From JAIPEI01 sp041685835 (lineage in GTDB: Bacteria; Desulfobacterota; DSM-4660; Desulfatiglandales; HGW-15), in assembly GCA_041685835.1 (NCBI GenBank), contig JAWLEX010000150.1:1-7012 (forward strand): a stretch of 7,012 nucleotides of DNA, written 5' to 3'. Of the stretch, positions 1 to 5,274 are shown in pieces. The first letter of the stretch is position 1. The number at the start of each line of letters is the position of its first letter. The notes below the pieces were generated by a model. It ran no database searches. It was not told the DNA's origin and worked only from the letters and a program-made list of their open reading frames with translations. Position numbers and translations under genes: made by a program.

Positions 1-1
1 G

Positions 2-631
2 GATGGTCAATACTACTTCTACCACAACGACCATCTCGGCACGCCACAGAAGATGACGTCTGCAAGCGGGGAGGTGGTCTGGTCGGCGAAGTACGAGGCA
101 TTCGGCAGGGCGCAGGTTGAGATTGAAACGGTTGTCAATAATTTGCGGTTTCCGGGTCAGTATTACGATGTTGATGCCGAGCTTCATTACAACTACTGGC
201 GGTATTACGATCCGAACATTGGTCGATATTTATTGCCAGACCCTATTGGGCTTGATGGGGGTATAAATTTCTACTCCTACGCTGATAATAATCCAATAGT
301 CTTATTTGATAGTAGAGGCTTAGCTTGTGGTTCTTGGTGGAATGATTGGGCAATAACAGATAAGCCAGATGGATATGATTTCGCAAAGTGCTGTCAAGAT
401 CACGACGATTGTTATGTGGGAAAATACAATCAATGTTTTAAAGGAAAAGGAACCTGTGATGAAGAGTTTTATGAATGTATGGAGAGGTACTGCCGACTTA
501 AGCATTTAGGTGATAATAGTTGTTTGCACTATGCTGCTAAGTATTGGAATGCAGTGGTTTCATACGATCCTGCATTTTGGGCTTTTTATCAGGCTAGAAA
601 GAAGCCTCCATGCAATCAATGCTATGAGTAA
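2..631 (+). CDS. Rhs/YD-repeat polymorphic toxin, C-terminal fragment with phospholipase A2-like toxin domain (5' end outside window)
   Basis: The reading frame is already open at base 2, so this is the 3' end of a much longer gene (209 codons visible). Residues ~1-107 are the conserved Rhs core: YHNDHLGTP, then RYYDPNIGRYLLPDPIGL, then a terminal DSRGL, a variant of the usual DPxGL that ends the Rhs shell. From ~108 on the protein changes to a cysteine-rich domain with PDGYDFAKCCQDHDDCY (His-Asp at nt 401-406) and TCDEEFYEC. These match the catalytic dyad helix and second conserved helix of secreted phospholipase A2. In Rhs toxins the variable tip is enclosed in the shell, released and delivered to a neighbour; a PLA2 tip would hydrolyse membrane phospholipids. 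The tip is visibly more AT-rich than the core, typical of exchanged Rhs C-termini. The next gene is the likely immunity gene. The Rhs call is near certain; enzymatic activity is inferred from motifs. Confidence 0.93.
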   Translation, partial: DGQYYFYHNDHLGTPQKMTSASGEVVWSAKYEAFGRAQVEIETVVNNLRFPGQYYDVDAELHYNYWRYYDPNIGRYLLPDPIGLDGGINFYSYADNNPIVLFDSRGLACGSWWNDWAITDKPDGYDFAKCCQDHDDCYVGKYNQCFKGKGTCDEEFYECMERYCRLKHLGDNSCLHYAAKYWNAVVSYDPAFWAFYQARKKPPCNQCYE

Positions 632-673
632 TAAACTAGAAAAACAACTAATTAAACTATATGGGTAATTACT

Positions 674-988
674 ATGATTCCAATTACCATATTTTGCATA
701 TTGAATTTAGTAATAGCAACAATATCTCACAAGAATATAGGAAATTTTTTAATAGCTTGTTTAGTTTCAAGCTTTATATGCTCTATAACCTATCAATTAA
801 TAGGGTTTTTTATAATTGGAGGTTTTGATCCTTTCCTTTCAGAAGTTTTAATGAAAACAACAATGATGTCATTTTTATTTGCTGTCATTGTGGGAATTCC
901 TTTTCATCACAGAAGACTGCAAAAAATTTCGAAAGACAAGATGGTGCAGGAAGAGAATAACAGCGAAAACGGGGACGCTGGTAAATAA
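674..988 (+). CDS. Small multi-pass membrane protein, candidate immunity protein of the Rhs-PLA2 toxin
   Basis: This encodes 104 aa in the same direction as the Rhs gene and 42 bp after its stop. I do not recognise a named family. Three hydrophobic segments are visible: about residues 2-17, 25-49 and 64-79. A charged hydrophilic tail (HHRRLQKISKDK, then an E/N-rich stretch) follows and is probably cytoplasmic. Base composition is very AT-rich, like the toxin tip and unlike the MFS gene downstream, so toxin tip and this gene probably moved together. Position and topology suit immunity against a phospholipase, which must act at the membrane; this is inference. The ribosome binding site before the ATG is weak (GGG ~9 nt upstream). 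The last codons, GDAGK-stop, lie inside a repeat also found at the end of the WYL gene, so the natural C-terminus may have been altered by repeat insertion. Confidence 0.72.
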   Translation: MIPITIFCILNLVIATISHKNIGNFLIACLVSSFICSITYQLIGFFIIGGFDPFLSEVLMKTTMMSFLFAVIVGIPFHHRRLQKISKDKMVQEENNSENGDAGK

Positions 989-1000
989 GTAAAAAACTCA
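972..1000 (+). repeat. Short interspersed repeat, copy 1 (REP-like), covering the stop codon of the immunity candidate
   Basis: Twenty-nine bases starting GGGACGCTGGTAAATAAG match the reverse complement of 5246-5274 at 28 of 29 positions. The repeat includes the last codons (part of GAC, then GCT GGT AAA) and stop of the upstream gene. After position 1000 similarity to the second copy ends. Confidence 0.85.
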
Positions 1001-1048
1001 GCCTGACAGCGTTTGCCATAGAATGTCTCGTGCCTGGAAAAGCCAGTC

Positions 1049-1078
1049 TTGACGCACCTGGAATGATCATCATATCAT
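1049..1078 (+). promoter_or_regulatory. Sigma70-like promoter of the MFS gene with overlapping dyad
   Basis: TTGACG (1049-1054) and TATCAT (1073-1078) are separated by 18 bp, a fair -35/-10 pair about 60 bp before the start codon. The dyad AATGAT-catcat-ATCATT (1062-1079) overlaps the -10 box and could be an operator for an unidentified repressor. Experimental support is absent; the call rests on matches to consensus only. Confidence 0.45.
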
Positions 1079-1138
1079 TGGCGAAAGGTCTCGAGATGAG
1101 CGCCTCCCAGCATTCCCATTCTTGAAGGAGTGTCTTCT

Positions 1139-2338
1139 GTGAATAACACCTGCCCGCCTCCGCTGGCGTTGATGGATCGGATCGGCATGGTCCTTTTCGT
1201 GGCCTGGCTGTTCTTCCTGGGATTCATTGCGCGGGTGGTTTTCAGCCCTTTGTTGCCCTCCATAGAAGAAAGCCTGGGGCTGAGCCACGCAGAGGCCGGG
1301 GGGCTTTTCTTCATGGTGGCGGCGGGGTTCTTTTGCGGGCAGATGGGTGCGGGCTTCATAAATTCCCGCCTTCAACACCGGGGGGCCCTTATTGTGTCTG
1401 CTGCGGCGGTTGGCGCGGCACTACTGCCGTTCGTGTTGGTGGCCCGATCTCTTGCAGGCATTCGCCTGCTGATGTTCCTGGTTGGAATCGCCGCCGGAAT
1501 CCATGTGCCTTCCGCCATCGCAACCATTACCGCCTCTGTGCAGAGGTCGGATTGGGGCAAGGCGCTCGGCATCCATCAGACCGCCCCGAATCTCAGTTTC
1601 GTGATGGCCCCCATGCTGGCCGAGCTGTTCATGCGAAAGTATGACTGGTCGGTGCTTCCAACGACCCTCGGTGTGGTATCACTGGTTTCAGCTATTCTGT
1701 TCGCAAGGCTGGGAAAAGGAGGCGAATTCTACGGTTCGAGCCCTCGGCCGGAAATCGTAGGGGAACTCCTCCGGAATCGGTCCTACTGGGCCATGATATT
1801 GCTTTTCTGTCTGGGTATCGGCGGCGGCATAGGCGTCTACGCCATGCTGCCGCTCTTCCTGATCAAGGAGGCCGGGATGACCTCGGTCATGGCGAACACG
1901 CTCCTGGGGCTTTCGCGGGTTTCCGGGCTTGTGATGCCGTTTGCAAGCGGTCTGATTATGGACCGGATCGGTGAAAAGCGGGCCATTGGTTATGTCCTGG
2001 CCGCGGGGGGTGCTGCCACCCTGGTTCTTGGCCTGGTGAAGGGGCCGTGGTTGATAGCGGCGCTCTTTGTCCAGCCGGCGATCCTGACCTGTTTTTTCCC
2101 TCCAGCGTTTTCCGCGTTATCCAGAATTGTGCCGCCCCACATGCGGACCGTGGCCACTTCCCTTACGGTTCCCGCCGCATTCATGATGGGCGTGGGCGTG
2201 GTACCCTGGCTTCTGGGTTATGCAGCGGAGATTCACTCGTTTTCCCTGGGCATCGCCTTGCTGGGTATTTGCATAATGACCGGATCTGCTGCGGTGGCCT
2301 TCCTTCGTTTCAGGGTCGACCAGGAAGAGGGATGCTGA
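1139..2338 (+). CDS. MFS family transporter, 12 predicted membrane segments
   Basis: This is a 399-aa major facilitator superfamily permease, the usual length for a 12-helix member. Hydrophobic segments run from about residue 14 to 390 in two halves, with a hydrophilic central loop near 190-216. Motif A-like loops are visible after TM2 (GFINSRLQHRG, 72-82) and after TM8 (GLIMDRIGEKR, 271-281), as expected for the two related halves. HQTAPN (146-151) in TM5 may line the substrate path. The substrate cannot be told from sequence. GTG at 1139 is chosen because AAGGAG (1125-1130) sits 8 nt before it; an in-frame GTG at 1130 overlaps that site and would be unusable. The gene appears monocistronic, with a promoter at 1049-1078 and a terminator at its end. 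Its GC-rich composition contrasts with the toxin/immunity pair. Confidence 0.9.
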   Translation: MNNTCPPPLALMDRIGMVLFVAWLFFLGFIARVVFSPLLPSIEESLGLSHAEAGGLFFMVAAGFFCGQMGAGFINSRLQHRGALIVSAAAVGAALLPFVLVARSLAGIRLLMFLVGIAAGIHVPSAIATITASVQRSDWGKALGIHQTAPNLSFVMAPMLAELFMRKYDWSVLPTTLGVVSLVSAILFARLGKGGEFYGSSPRPEIVGELLRNRSYWAMILLFCLGIGGGIGVYAMLPLFLIKEAGMTSVMANTLLGLSRVSGLVMPFASGLIMDRIGEKRAIGYVLAAGGAATLVLGLVKGPWLIAALFVQPAILTCFFPPAFSALSRIVPPHMRTVATSLTVPAAFMMGVGVVPWLLGYAAEIHSFSLGIALLGICIMTGSAAVAFLRFRVDQEEGC

Positions 2339-2354
2339 GCGTCCCTCGATTTTT
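2327..2354 (+). terminator. Rho-independent terminator overlapping the MFS stop codon
   Basis: GAGGGATG (2327-2334) pairs with CGTCCCTC (2340-2347), an 8-bp stem with one U-G pair and a 5-nt loop. Five T residues (2350-2354) follow. The stop codon TGA (2336-2338) lies in the loop. The right arm and T-run belong to a 17-bp sequence repeated exactly at 5267-5283, so the terminator is partly built from repeat DNA. Confidence 0.6.
2338..2354. repeat. 17-bp partial repeat copy (site A), identical to 5267-5283
   Basis: AGCGTCCCTCGATTTTT occurs here and at 5267-5283. On the minus strand it reads as the head AATCGAGGGACGCT, the start of the repeat that at 5246-5274 continues into GGTAAATAAG. Here it is cut off by the end of the MFS gene. 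Confidence 0.75.
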
Positions 2355-2356
2355 AC

Positions 2357-2461
2357 CCTCCCGCATCAGTAAAGGTCATCAAGGCCGCCCCCATCCATCT
2401 TCAACCAGACCCTGTAAAGCTTCTCCCCGGCCTCCTCAAAACACCTGAAGCCCTTTGAGTC
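2357..2461 (-). repeat. 105-bp duplicated segment, copy A (3' end of the 98-aa gene)
   Basis: Aligns without gaps to 6279-6383, with about 10 mismatches over 105 bp by eye (about 90% identity). It covers the last 31 codons and stop of the 98-aa gene plus the GCGGGAGG just after the stop. Several differences fall at third codon positions, so both copies were probably under coding selection for some time. Confidence 0.88.
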
Positions 2462-2662
2462 GACCTCTTCGACCCGCACTTCCCCCAGCTCCTTGAACTG
2501 CTCCAGCCAGTTGCGAAAGTGCGCGCCCCCGCCGAAATAGACCTTTCTCCACCGAACGCCCTGTTCATCAACGCGCTCCACAATGCGCTCTTCTCCGGCA
2601 AGGCACTCCCTCAAAGCCCCGTCCTGATCCGCCTTCAAAGGGTCTTTTTCTTTCCCGGCCAT
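2366..2662 (-). CDS. 98-aa conserved-looking soluble protein of unknown function
   Basis: The chosen start is ATG at 2662 (MAGKEKDPLK), preceded by GAGGGG with a 7-nt spacer. The frame stays open upstream to 2962, but that part crosses an AT-rich palindromic stretch and shows no start with a good ribosome site. The protein is charged, with no signal peptide or membrane segment. The best-defined part is RWRKVYFGGGAHFRNW (38-52), followed by an acidic/basic alternation and FRCFEEAGEKLYRVWLK (72-88). I do not recognise a named family. A second, truncated copy of its C-terminus lies next to the WYL regulator (6288-6386), so in the ancestral arrangement this gene may have preceded a WYL gene. Here a WYL-like ribosome site follows the stop but no WYL gene does. 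Confidence 0.7.
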   Translation of the reverse strand: MAGKEKDPLKADQDGALRECLAGEERIVERVDEQGVRWRKVYFGGGAHFRNWLEQFKELGEVRVEEVDSKGFRCFEEAGEKLYRVWLKMDGGGLDDLY

Positions 2663-2799
2663 GGTCCGCCCCTCTTTCCTGCTTCCGCAATAAAGAATAG
2701 GGGACGTCCTCAAATAATTCAATATCTCTTCACCGACCTGCCTGTTATCAACAGTTGTTGGATTATTTAATGGCGTAAAAAACATAGAATAATTTAATG

Positions 2800-2808
2800 T
2801 GTTATACT
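2800..2808 (+). promoter_or_regulatory. Candidate extended -10 promoter for the 79-aa gene
   Basis: TGT followed by TATACT (2803-2808) is an extended -10 element; no good -35 hexamer sits at the right distance. It would give a leader of roughly 180 nt before the ATG at 2995. Confidence 0.35.
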
Positions 2809-2835
2809 GAGGTTTCCACGCGGACCGCCGGGAAG

Positions 2836-2971
2836 CTGCTTTTTGCAGGAGCATGATGATCGAATAAGGCGGGTCAGAGAAGACGAACCGCACGAGACGG
2901 TGGAATACTTCCAAAAACAGGGATCCGCAAGCCGCGGATGGCTGCTGAACCAAAACGGCCACAAGGGCCGT
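2836..2971 (+). other. Leader with three small hairpins upstream of the 79-aa gene
   Basis: Stems visible on the + strand are CTGC-ttttt-GCAG (2836-2848), ATCCGC-aagcc-GCGGAT (2923-2939) and ACGGCC-acaag-GGCCGT (2955-2971). The second and third are perfect 6-bp GC-rich stems with 5-nt loops, 15 bp apart. The last ends 12 nt before the Shine-Dalgarno. An AGGAG followed by a tiny frame (ATG ATC GAA TAA, 2856-2867) also lies in the leader. No known riboswitch class is recognised. Confidence 0.35.
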
Positions 2972-2994
2972 GAAATCGGGCAGAGGAGAATTGA

Positions 2995-3234
2995 ATGGAT
3001 GTCATGTTTGAAGTGGGAGAGCGCTATCGGAACAGGAACGGCGAGTACGATGTGATCGAGTTGAGTGGGGATCAGATGGTGCTCGAATACGTGAAAACCA
3101 GGGAGCGGCTTCCCGCCAGTCGGGAAATCCAGGGGCGGATCTGGTTGAACATCTGCCGGGAGGAGCGCGTGGAAGAAGAAAAGCAGGCCCCGAAACCAGC
3201 AAAAAAGAGGAAGAGCGTGAAAAAGCAGGCTTAA
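2995..3234 (+). CDS. 79-aa small protein with Lys-rich tail, function unknown
   Basis: ATG at 2995 is preceded by GAGGAG (2983-2988) with a 6-nt spacer. A second in-frame ATG three codons later is less well placed. Residues 1-55 (FEVGERYRNRNGEYDVIELSG onward to GRIWLNI) look like a compact beta-rich domain, with alternating hydrophobic and charged positions suggesting a small SH3-like barrel; this fold is a guess. Residues 56-79 are a flexible, strongly charged tail (EEEK, then KPAKKRKSVKKQA), consistent with binding nucleic acid or an acidic partner. There is no signal peptide or membrane segment. It faces the radical SAM gene tail to tail across only 33 bp and is transcribed away from the 98-aa gene. 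I do not recognise a named family. Confidence 0.7.
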   Translation: MDVMFEVGERYRNRNGEYDVIELSGDQMVLEYVKTRERLPASREIQGRIWLNICREERVEEEKQAPKPAKKRKSVKKQA

Positions 3235-3267
3235 AAAGCGGTATAAAAAGCGTCCCCCTTTTCTATA

Positions 3268-4167
3268 TTACTGGGTCCCCACATATACCGGCCTGAATGT
3301 CTTCTCCTCCCTTTGAAGCGCTTCTTCAATGGTTGCAAGCATCCTGTCCCGGTCCCCGGGCATGACGCCATGGACGTCCACGTAGTTTGTGTAATGGTCG
3401 CTGGTGATCTGCGAGGTCACTTCGAGGTTGCGTATGATCTGCCACGTTTCCCGGAGGGCCTCGTGAGGGGATAGCACCTGGAACCGGCCTTTCCGGATCT
3501 GGTGAAGAAGGAGCGTGTCGACTTTCGGGAGAAAGGTGCGCAACCGAATGAAATCCGGATTGACGGCGTTCAGGGCCTTTGCCGTATTCATTGCGTGGTC
3601 TTTTGTCCGCTCCTTTCCGCCGATGCCGATCATGGCATACTCGCTCAGCTCGATTCCCGCCTCCCTGACCCATTGACCGGCCTCTATCTGCTCCATTGCA
3701 TGGGTCCCCTTTTTTATCCTCTGAAGGACCTTGTCGTCCCCGCTCTCGAGCCCCACATGGATGCGGGTCAGGCCGGCCTGTCTCAGCCTGATGAGATCAG
3801 CCAACCCCTTCTTGTGGATGTATTGTGATGACCCATAAACGGTGATTCGCTCGAGCCCGGGGAAGAGGGCGTGTGCATGGTCGCATACGGCGGCCAGGTC
3901 GTCGGCAGGCATGGCAATGGTGTTTCCTGCGGGGAAAAAGACCGTCCGGATCCCCGGGCCGTAATGTCCCCGCGCCTCGTCAAGGTCCTGCTTGATGTCT
4001 TCCACCGGTCGCACTCTGAACGCCGGTCCCTTTTTGTAGACCATGCAGAAGGCGCACTTGTTGTGGGGACAGCCCACGGTCGCCTGAACAAGCAGGCTGT
4101 CCGCTTCACTGGGCGGCCGGTATATGGGACCTTCATAGTGCATTTGATTCCAGGGGTGCCACACCAA
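3268..4167 (-). CDS. Radical SAM protein with CX4CX2C cluster motif
   Basis: About 299 aa. The cluster-binding motif is GCPHNKCAFC, with cysteines at 33, 38 and 41. The spacing is CX4CX2C, not the canonical CX3CX2C; I recall the GCxHNxCxFC form from uncharacterised Fe-S oxidoreductase-type radical SAM proteins. Other core features follow in order: FFPAGNT (77-83), ITVYGSSQ (108-115), HVGLESGDD (137-145) and MIGIGGKER (179-187), matching the strands of the radical SAM barrel. There is no B12-binding, TRAM or SPASM domain, and no extra cysteine cluster at the C-terminus. The substrate is unknown. It starts 18 bp after the DUF89 stop and is surely co-transcribed with it. The start is uncertain: TTG 4167, GTG 4164 or ATG 4143, none with a clear ribosome site, so translation may be coupled to the upstream gene. 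Confidence 0.88.
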   Translation of the reverse strand: MVWHPWNQMHYEGPIYRPPSEADSLLVQATVGCPHNKCAFCMVYKKGPAFRVRPVEDIKQDLDEARGHYGPGIRTVFFPAGNTIAMPADDLAAVCDHAHALFPGLERITVYGSSQYIHKKGLADLIRLRQAGLTRIHVGLESGDDKVLQRIKKGTHAMEQIEAGQWVREAGIELSEYAMIGIGGKERTKDHAMNTAKALNAVNPDFIRLRTFLPKVDTLLLHQIRKGRFQVLSPHEALRETWQIIRNLEVTSQITSDHYTNYVDVHGVMPGDRDRMLATIEEALQREEKTFRPVYVGTQ

Positions 4168-4185
4168 AAGAGCTGACGCTTGGCG

Positions 4186-5037
4186 TTACATGCCCTTTCG
4201 CGCGTCTTTCAGAACCATGTCGCCGTTTTTCGTGCCCAGGTGCCGGGCGATCACTGAACACTTGGTCTTCAGGAGATAGAATATGGGCGCGTCCACATCC
4301 GACAGCGTCTCAAAGTTTCCCTGCCCCTTGCTCACGATCAGGTCCGCCGCCTCGAAGACCTCCAGAAATTCGGGCGAGCACCTGCTGAGAATGGTCCCCG
4401 GCGCGTCGCACCCCGAGGAGATGATTCGCGCCACCTCGCCCAACCCGCTCTTTTCAGCGTCTTCCACCGTGGCATCGTTTATGATGGCGGTGTCGCGCAC
4501 TGCATACACCGTCTCCCTGCCCATGACCTCGATCAGGAGACGGTCAAAGACGGTTTCCCCGGCATTGTCCCCCAGGTAAAGGATGCCCCGGGACTCTTCC
4601 AAGGCCTGCTGAAACGAGGCATAGTCGTCGATGCCCAGGTCTTTTCGCTGCACCTCTTTTAGTTCCGCTTCCAGGTCGAAATCCGGGTTCGCGCCCAGGT
4701 CTATGACATTGCCTGCAATGGCGATTCGAACCGCGGCCCGCAGCGGATCCTCCGCGCGTTCAACCTCGGATTTCATTTTGCCAAAAAGCGCAAGGGTCCT
4801 CTGAATGCTTTTCTCCTTGTAGGCCTTGAAGGGATCGGATTCGCCCGTCGCCTTTCGAATTTCGGCGTAGACTCCCCGGGCCGTCTCAGGAGGGGGTTGA
4901 TCCATGGGAATCCCGGGGATTAGCCGGGCAACCCCGTCCAGCACACGCTTGATCGTTGCTTCATCCCGGGTGGCGGTTCTCGCCGCGAAAAGGGCCTGCT
5001 TGAAGAAGCAGGGAATGCATTCCAGGTATGTCTTCAT
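4186..5037 (-). CDS. DUF89 (ARMT1-like) family metal-dependent damage-control phosphatase
   Basis: This is a 283-aa member of the compact prokaryotic DUF89 group. Characteristic features are the N-terminal ECIPCFFKQ with its CxxC (7-10), AGNVIDLG (108-115), LGDNAGETVFD (155-165, metal and phosphate site) and SKGQGNFETL (236-245). Family members are cobalt-, nickel- or manganese-dependent phosphatases acting on damaged or overflow phosphometabolites such as sugar phosphates. The precise substrate cannot be read here. Length and motif set look complete, so it should be active. The ATG at 5037 has AAGGCGG (5044-5050) 6 nt before it. It is the first gene of an operon with the radical SAM gene. 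Its upstream region is occupied by an inverted-repeat element whose near arm begins 15 bp before the start codon, so the promoter must lie in or beyond that element. Confidence 0.9.
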   Translation of the reverse strand: MKTYLECIPCFFKQALFAARTATRDEATIKRVLDGVARLIPGIPMDQPPPETARGVYAEIRKATGESDPFKAYKEKSIQRTLALFGKMKSEVERAEDPLRAAVRIAIAGNVIDLGANPDFDLEAELKEVQRKDLGIDDYASFQQALEESRGILYLGDNAGETVFDRLLIEVMGRETVYAVRDTAIINDATVEDAEKSGLGEVARIISSGCDAPGTILSRCSPEFLEVFEAADLIVSKGQGNFETLSDVDAPIFYLLKTKCSVIARHLGTKNGDMVLKDARKGM

Positions 5038-5052
5038 TTTTTTCCGCCTTTG

Positions 5053-5242
5053 AATCGGGGGACACCATACCTTTTTTTTTCAATCAAGAAAACCTGCATT
5101 CCTGTTCCAACACAGCCAATGGCAGCAAGTTTCGGCAAACGAGTTGTAAGTCTGCTCAGTTTATTGAAGATACAAGTTTAATAGAAAAGGATGGTCGAAC
5201 AAGCGGATGAAAGGATCGAAATAGGTATGGTGTCCCCCGATT
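5053..5242. repeat. ~190-bp element bounded by perfect 20-bp inverted repeats (REP/MITE-like)
   Basis: Left arm 5053-5072 (AATCGGGGGACACCATACCT) is the exact reverse complement of 5223-5242. The interior is AT-rich, begins with a run of nine T, and shows no open frame resembling a transposase. Size and structure fit a non-autonomous element or a REP doublet of the kind moved by RAYT (IS200-like, Y1) transposases; that link is inferred, and no transposase gene is in the window. It fills most of the gap between the DUF89 and WYL genes and probably carries or displaces the DUF89 promoter. Confidence 0.7.
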
Positions 5243-5245
5243 TAA

Positions 5246-5274
5246 TGAGTTATTTACTTATTTACCAGCGTCCC
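5246..5274 (-). repeat. Short interspersed repeat, copy 2, covering the stop codon of the WYL gene
   Basis: Read on the minus strand this begins GGGACGCTGGTAAATAAG and matches 972-1000 at 28 of 29 bases. It abuts the right arm of the 190-bp element. The 11-bp head AATCG(A/G)GGGAC occurs at 5270-5280 (-), at 5232-5242 (-), inverted at 5053-5063 (+), and at 2341-2351 (-). The complex is thus a set of related short units. Confidence 0.8.

Larger units (their letters stand above)
2663..2994. other. Divergent intergenic region between the 98-aa (-) and 79-aa (+) genes
   Basis: About 330 bp without a convincing gene. It contains an imperfect 11-bp inverted repeat AAATAATTCAA / TTGGATTATTT (2712-2722, 2758-2768, one mismatch). 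Inside that sits a perfect 13-bp palindrome CTGTT-atc-AACAG (2742-2754), a possible operator in front of the 98-aa gene. Further right are a probable + promoter near 2803 and three small hairpins described separately. A short frame reading across 2843-3055 (+) overlaps the start of the 79-aa gene and is not supported as a gene. Confidence 0.6.

Noticed and set aside
661..831. 56-aa frame starting ATG 661, overlapping the membrane gene in another frame
   Set aside because: Its peptide is Asn/Tyr/Phe-rich without domain character, as expected for a shadow of AT-rich DNA; the 104-aa frame has clear membrane segments.
2663..2962. N-terminal extension of the 98-aa gene, including SDPPY reminiscent of a DNA methylase motif
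   Set aside because: The extension crosses AT-rich palindromic DNA, has no ribosome site, and shows no other methylase motifs around DPPY; a four-residue match is not evidence.
3250..3258. GGGGGACGC on the minus strand and GGGGACGT at 2700-2707 as further repeat copies
   Set aside because: The hexamer GGGGAC also occurs many times inside coding DNA here (for example near 3966, 4394 and 4567). Without the adjoining AATCG or GGTAAATAAG it is not evidence of the repeat.
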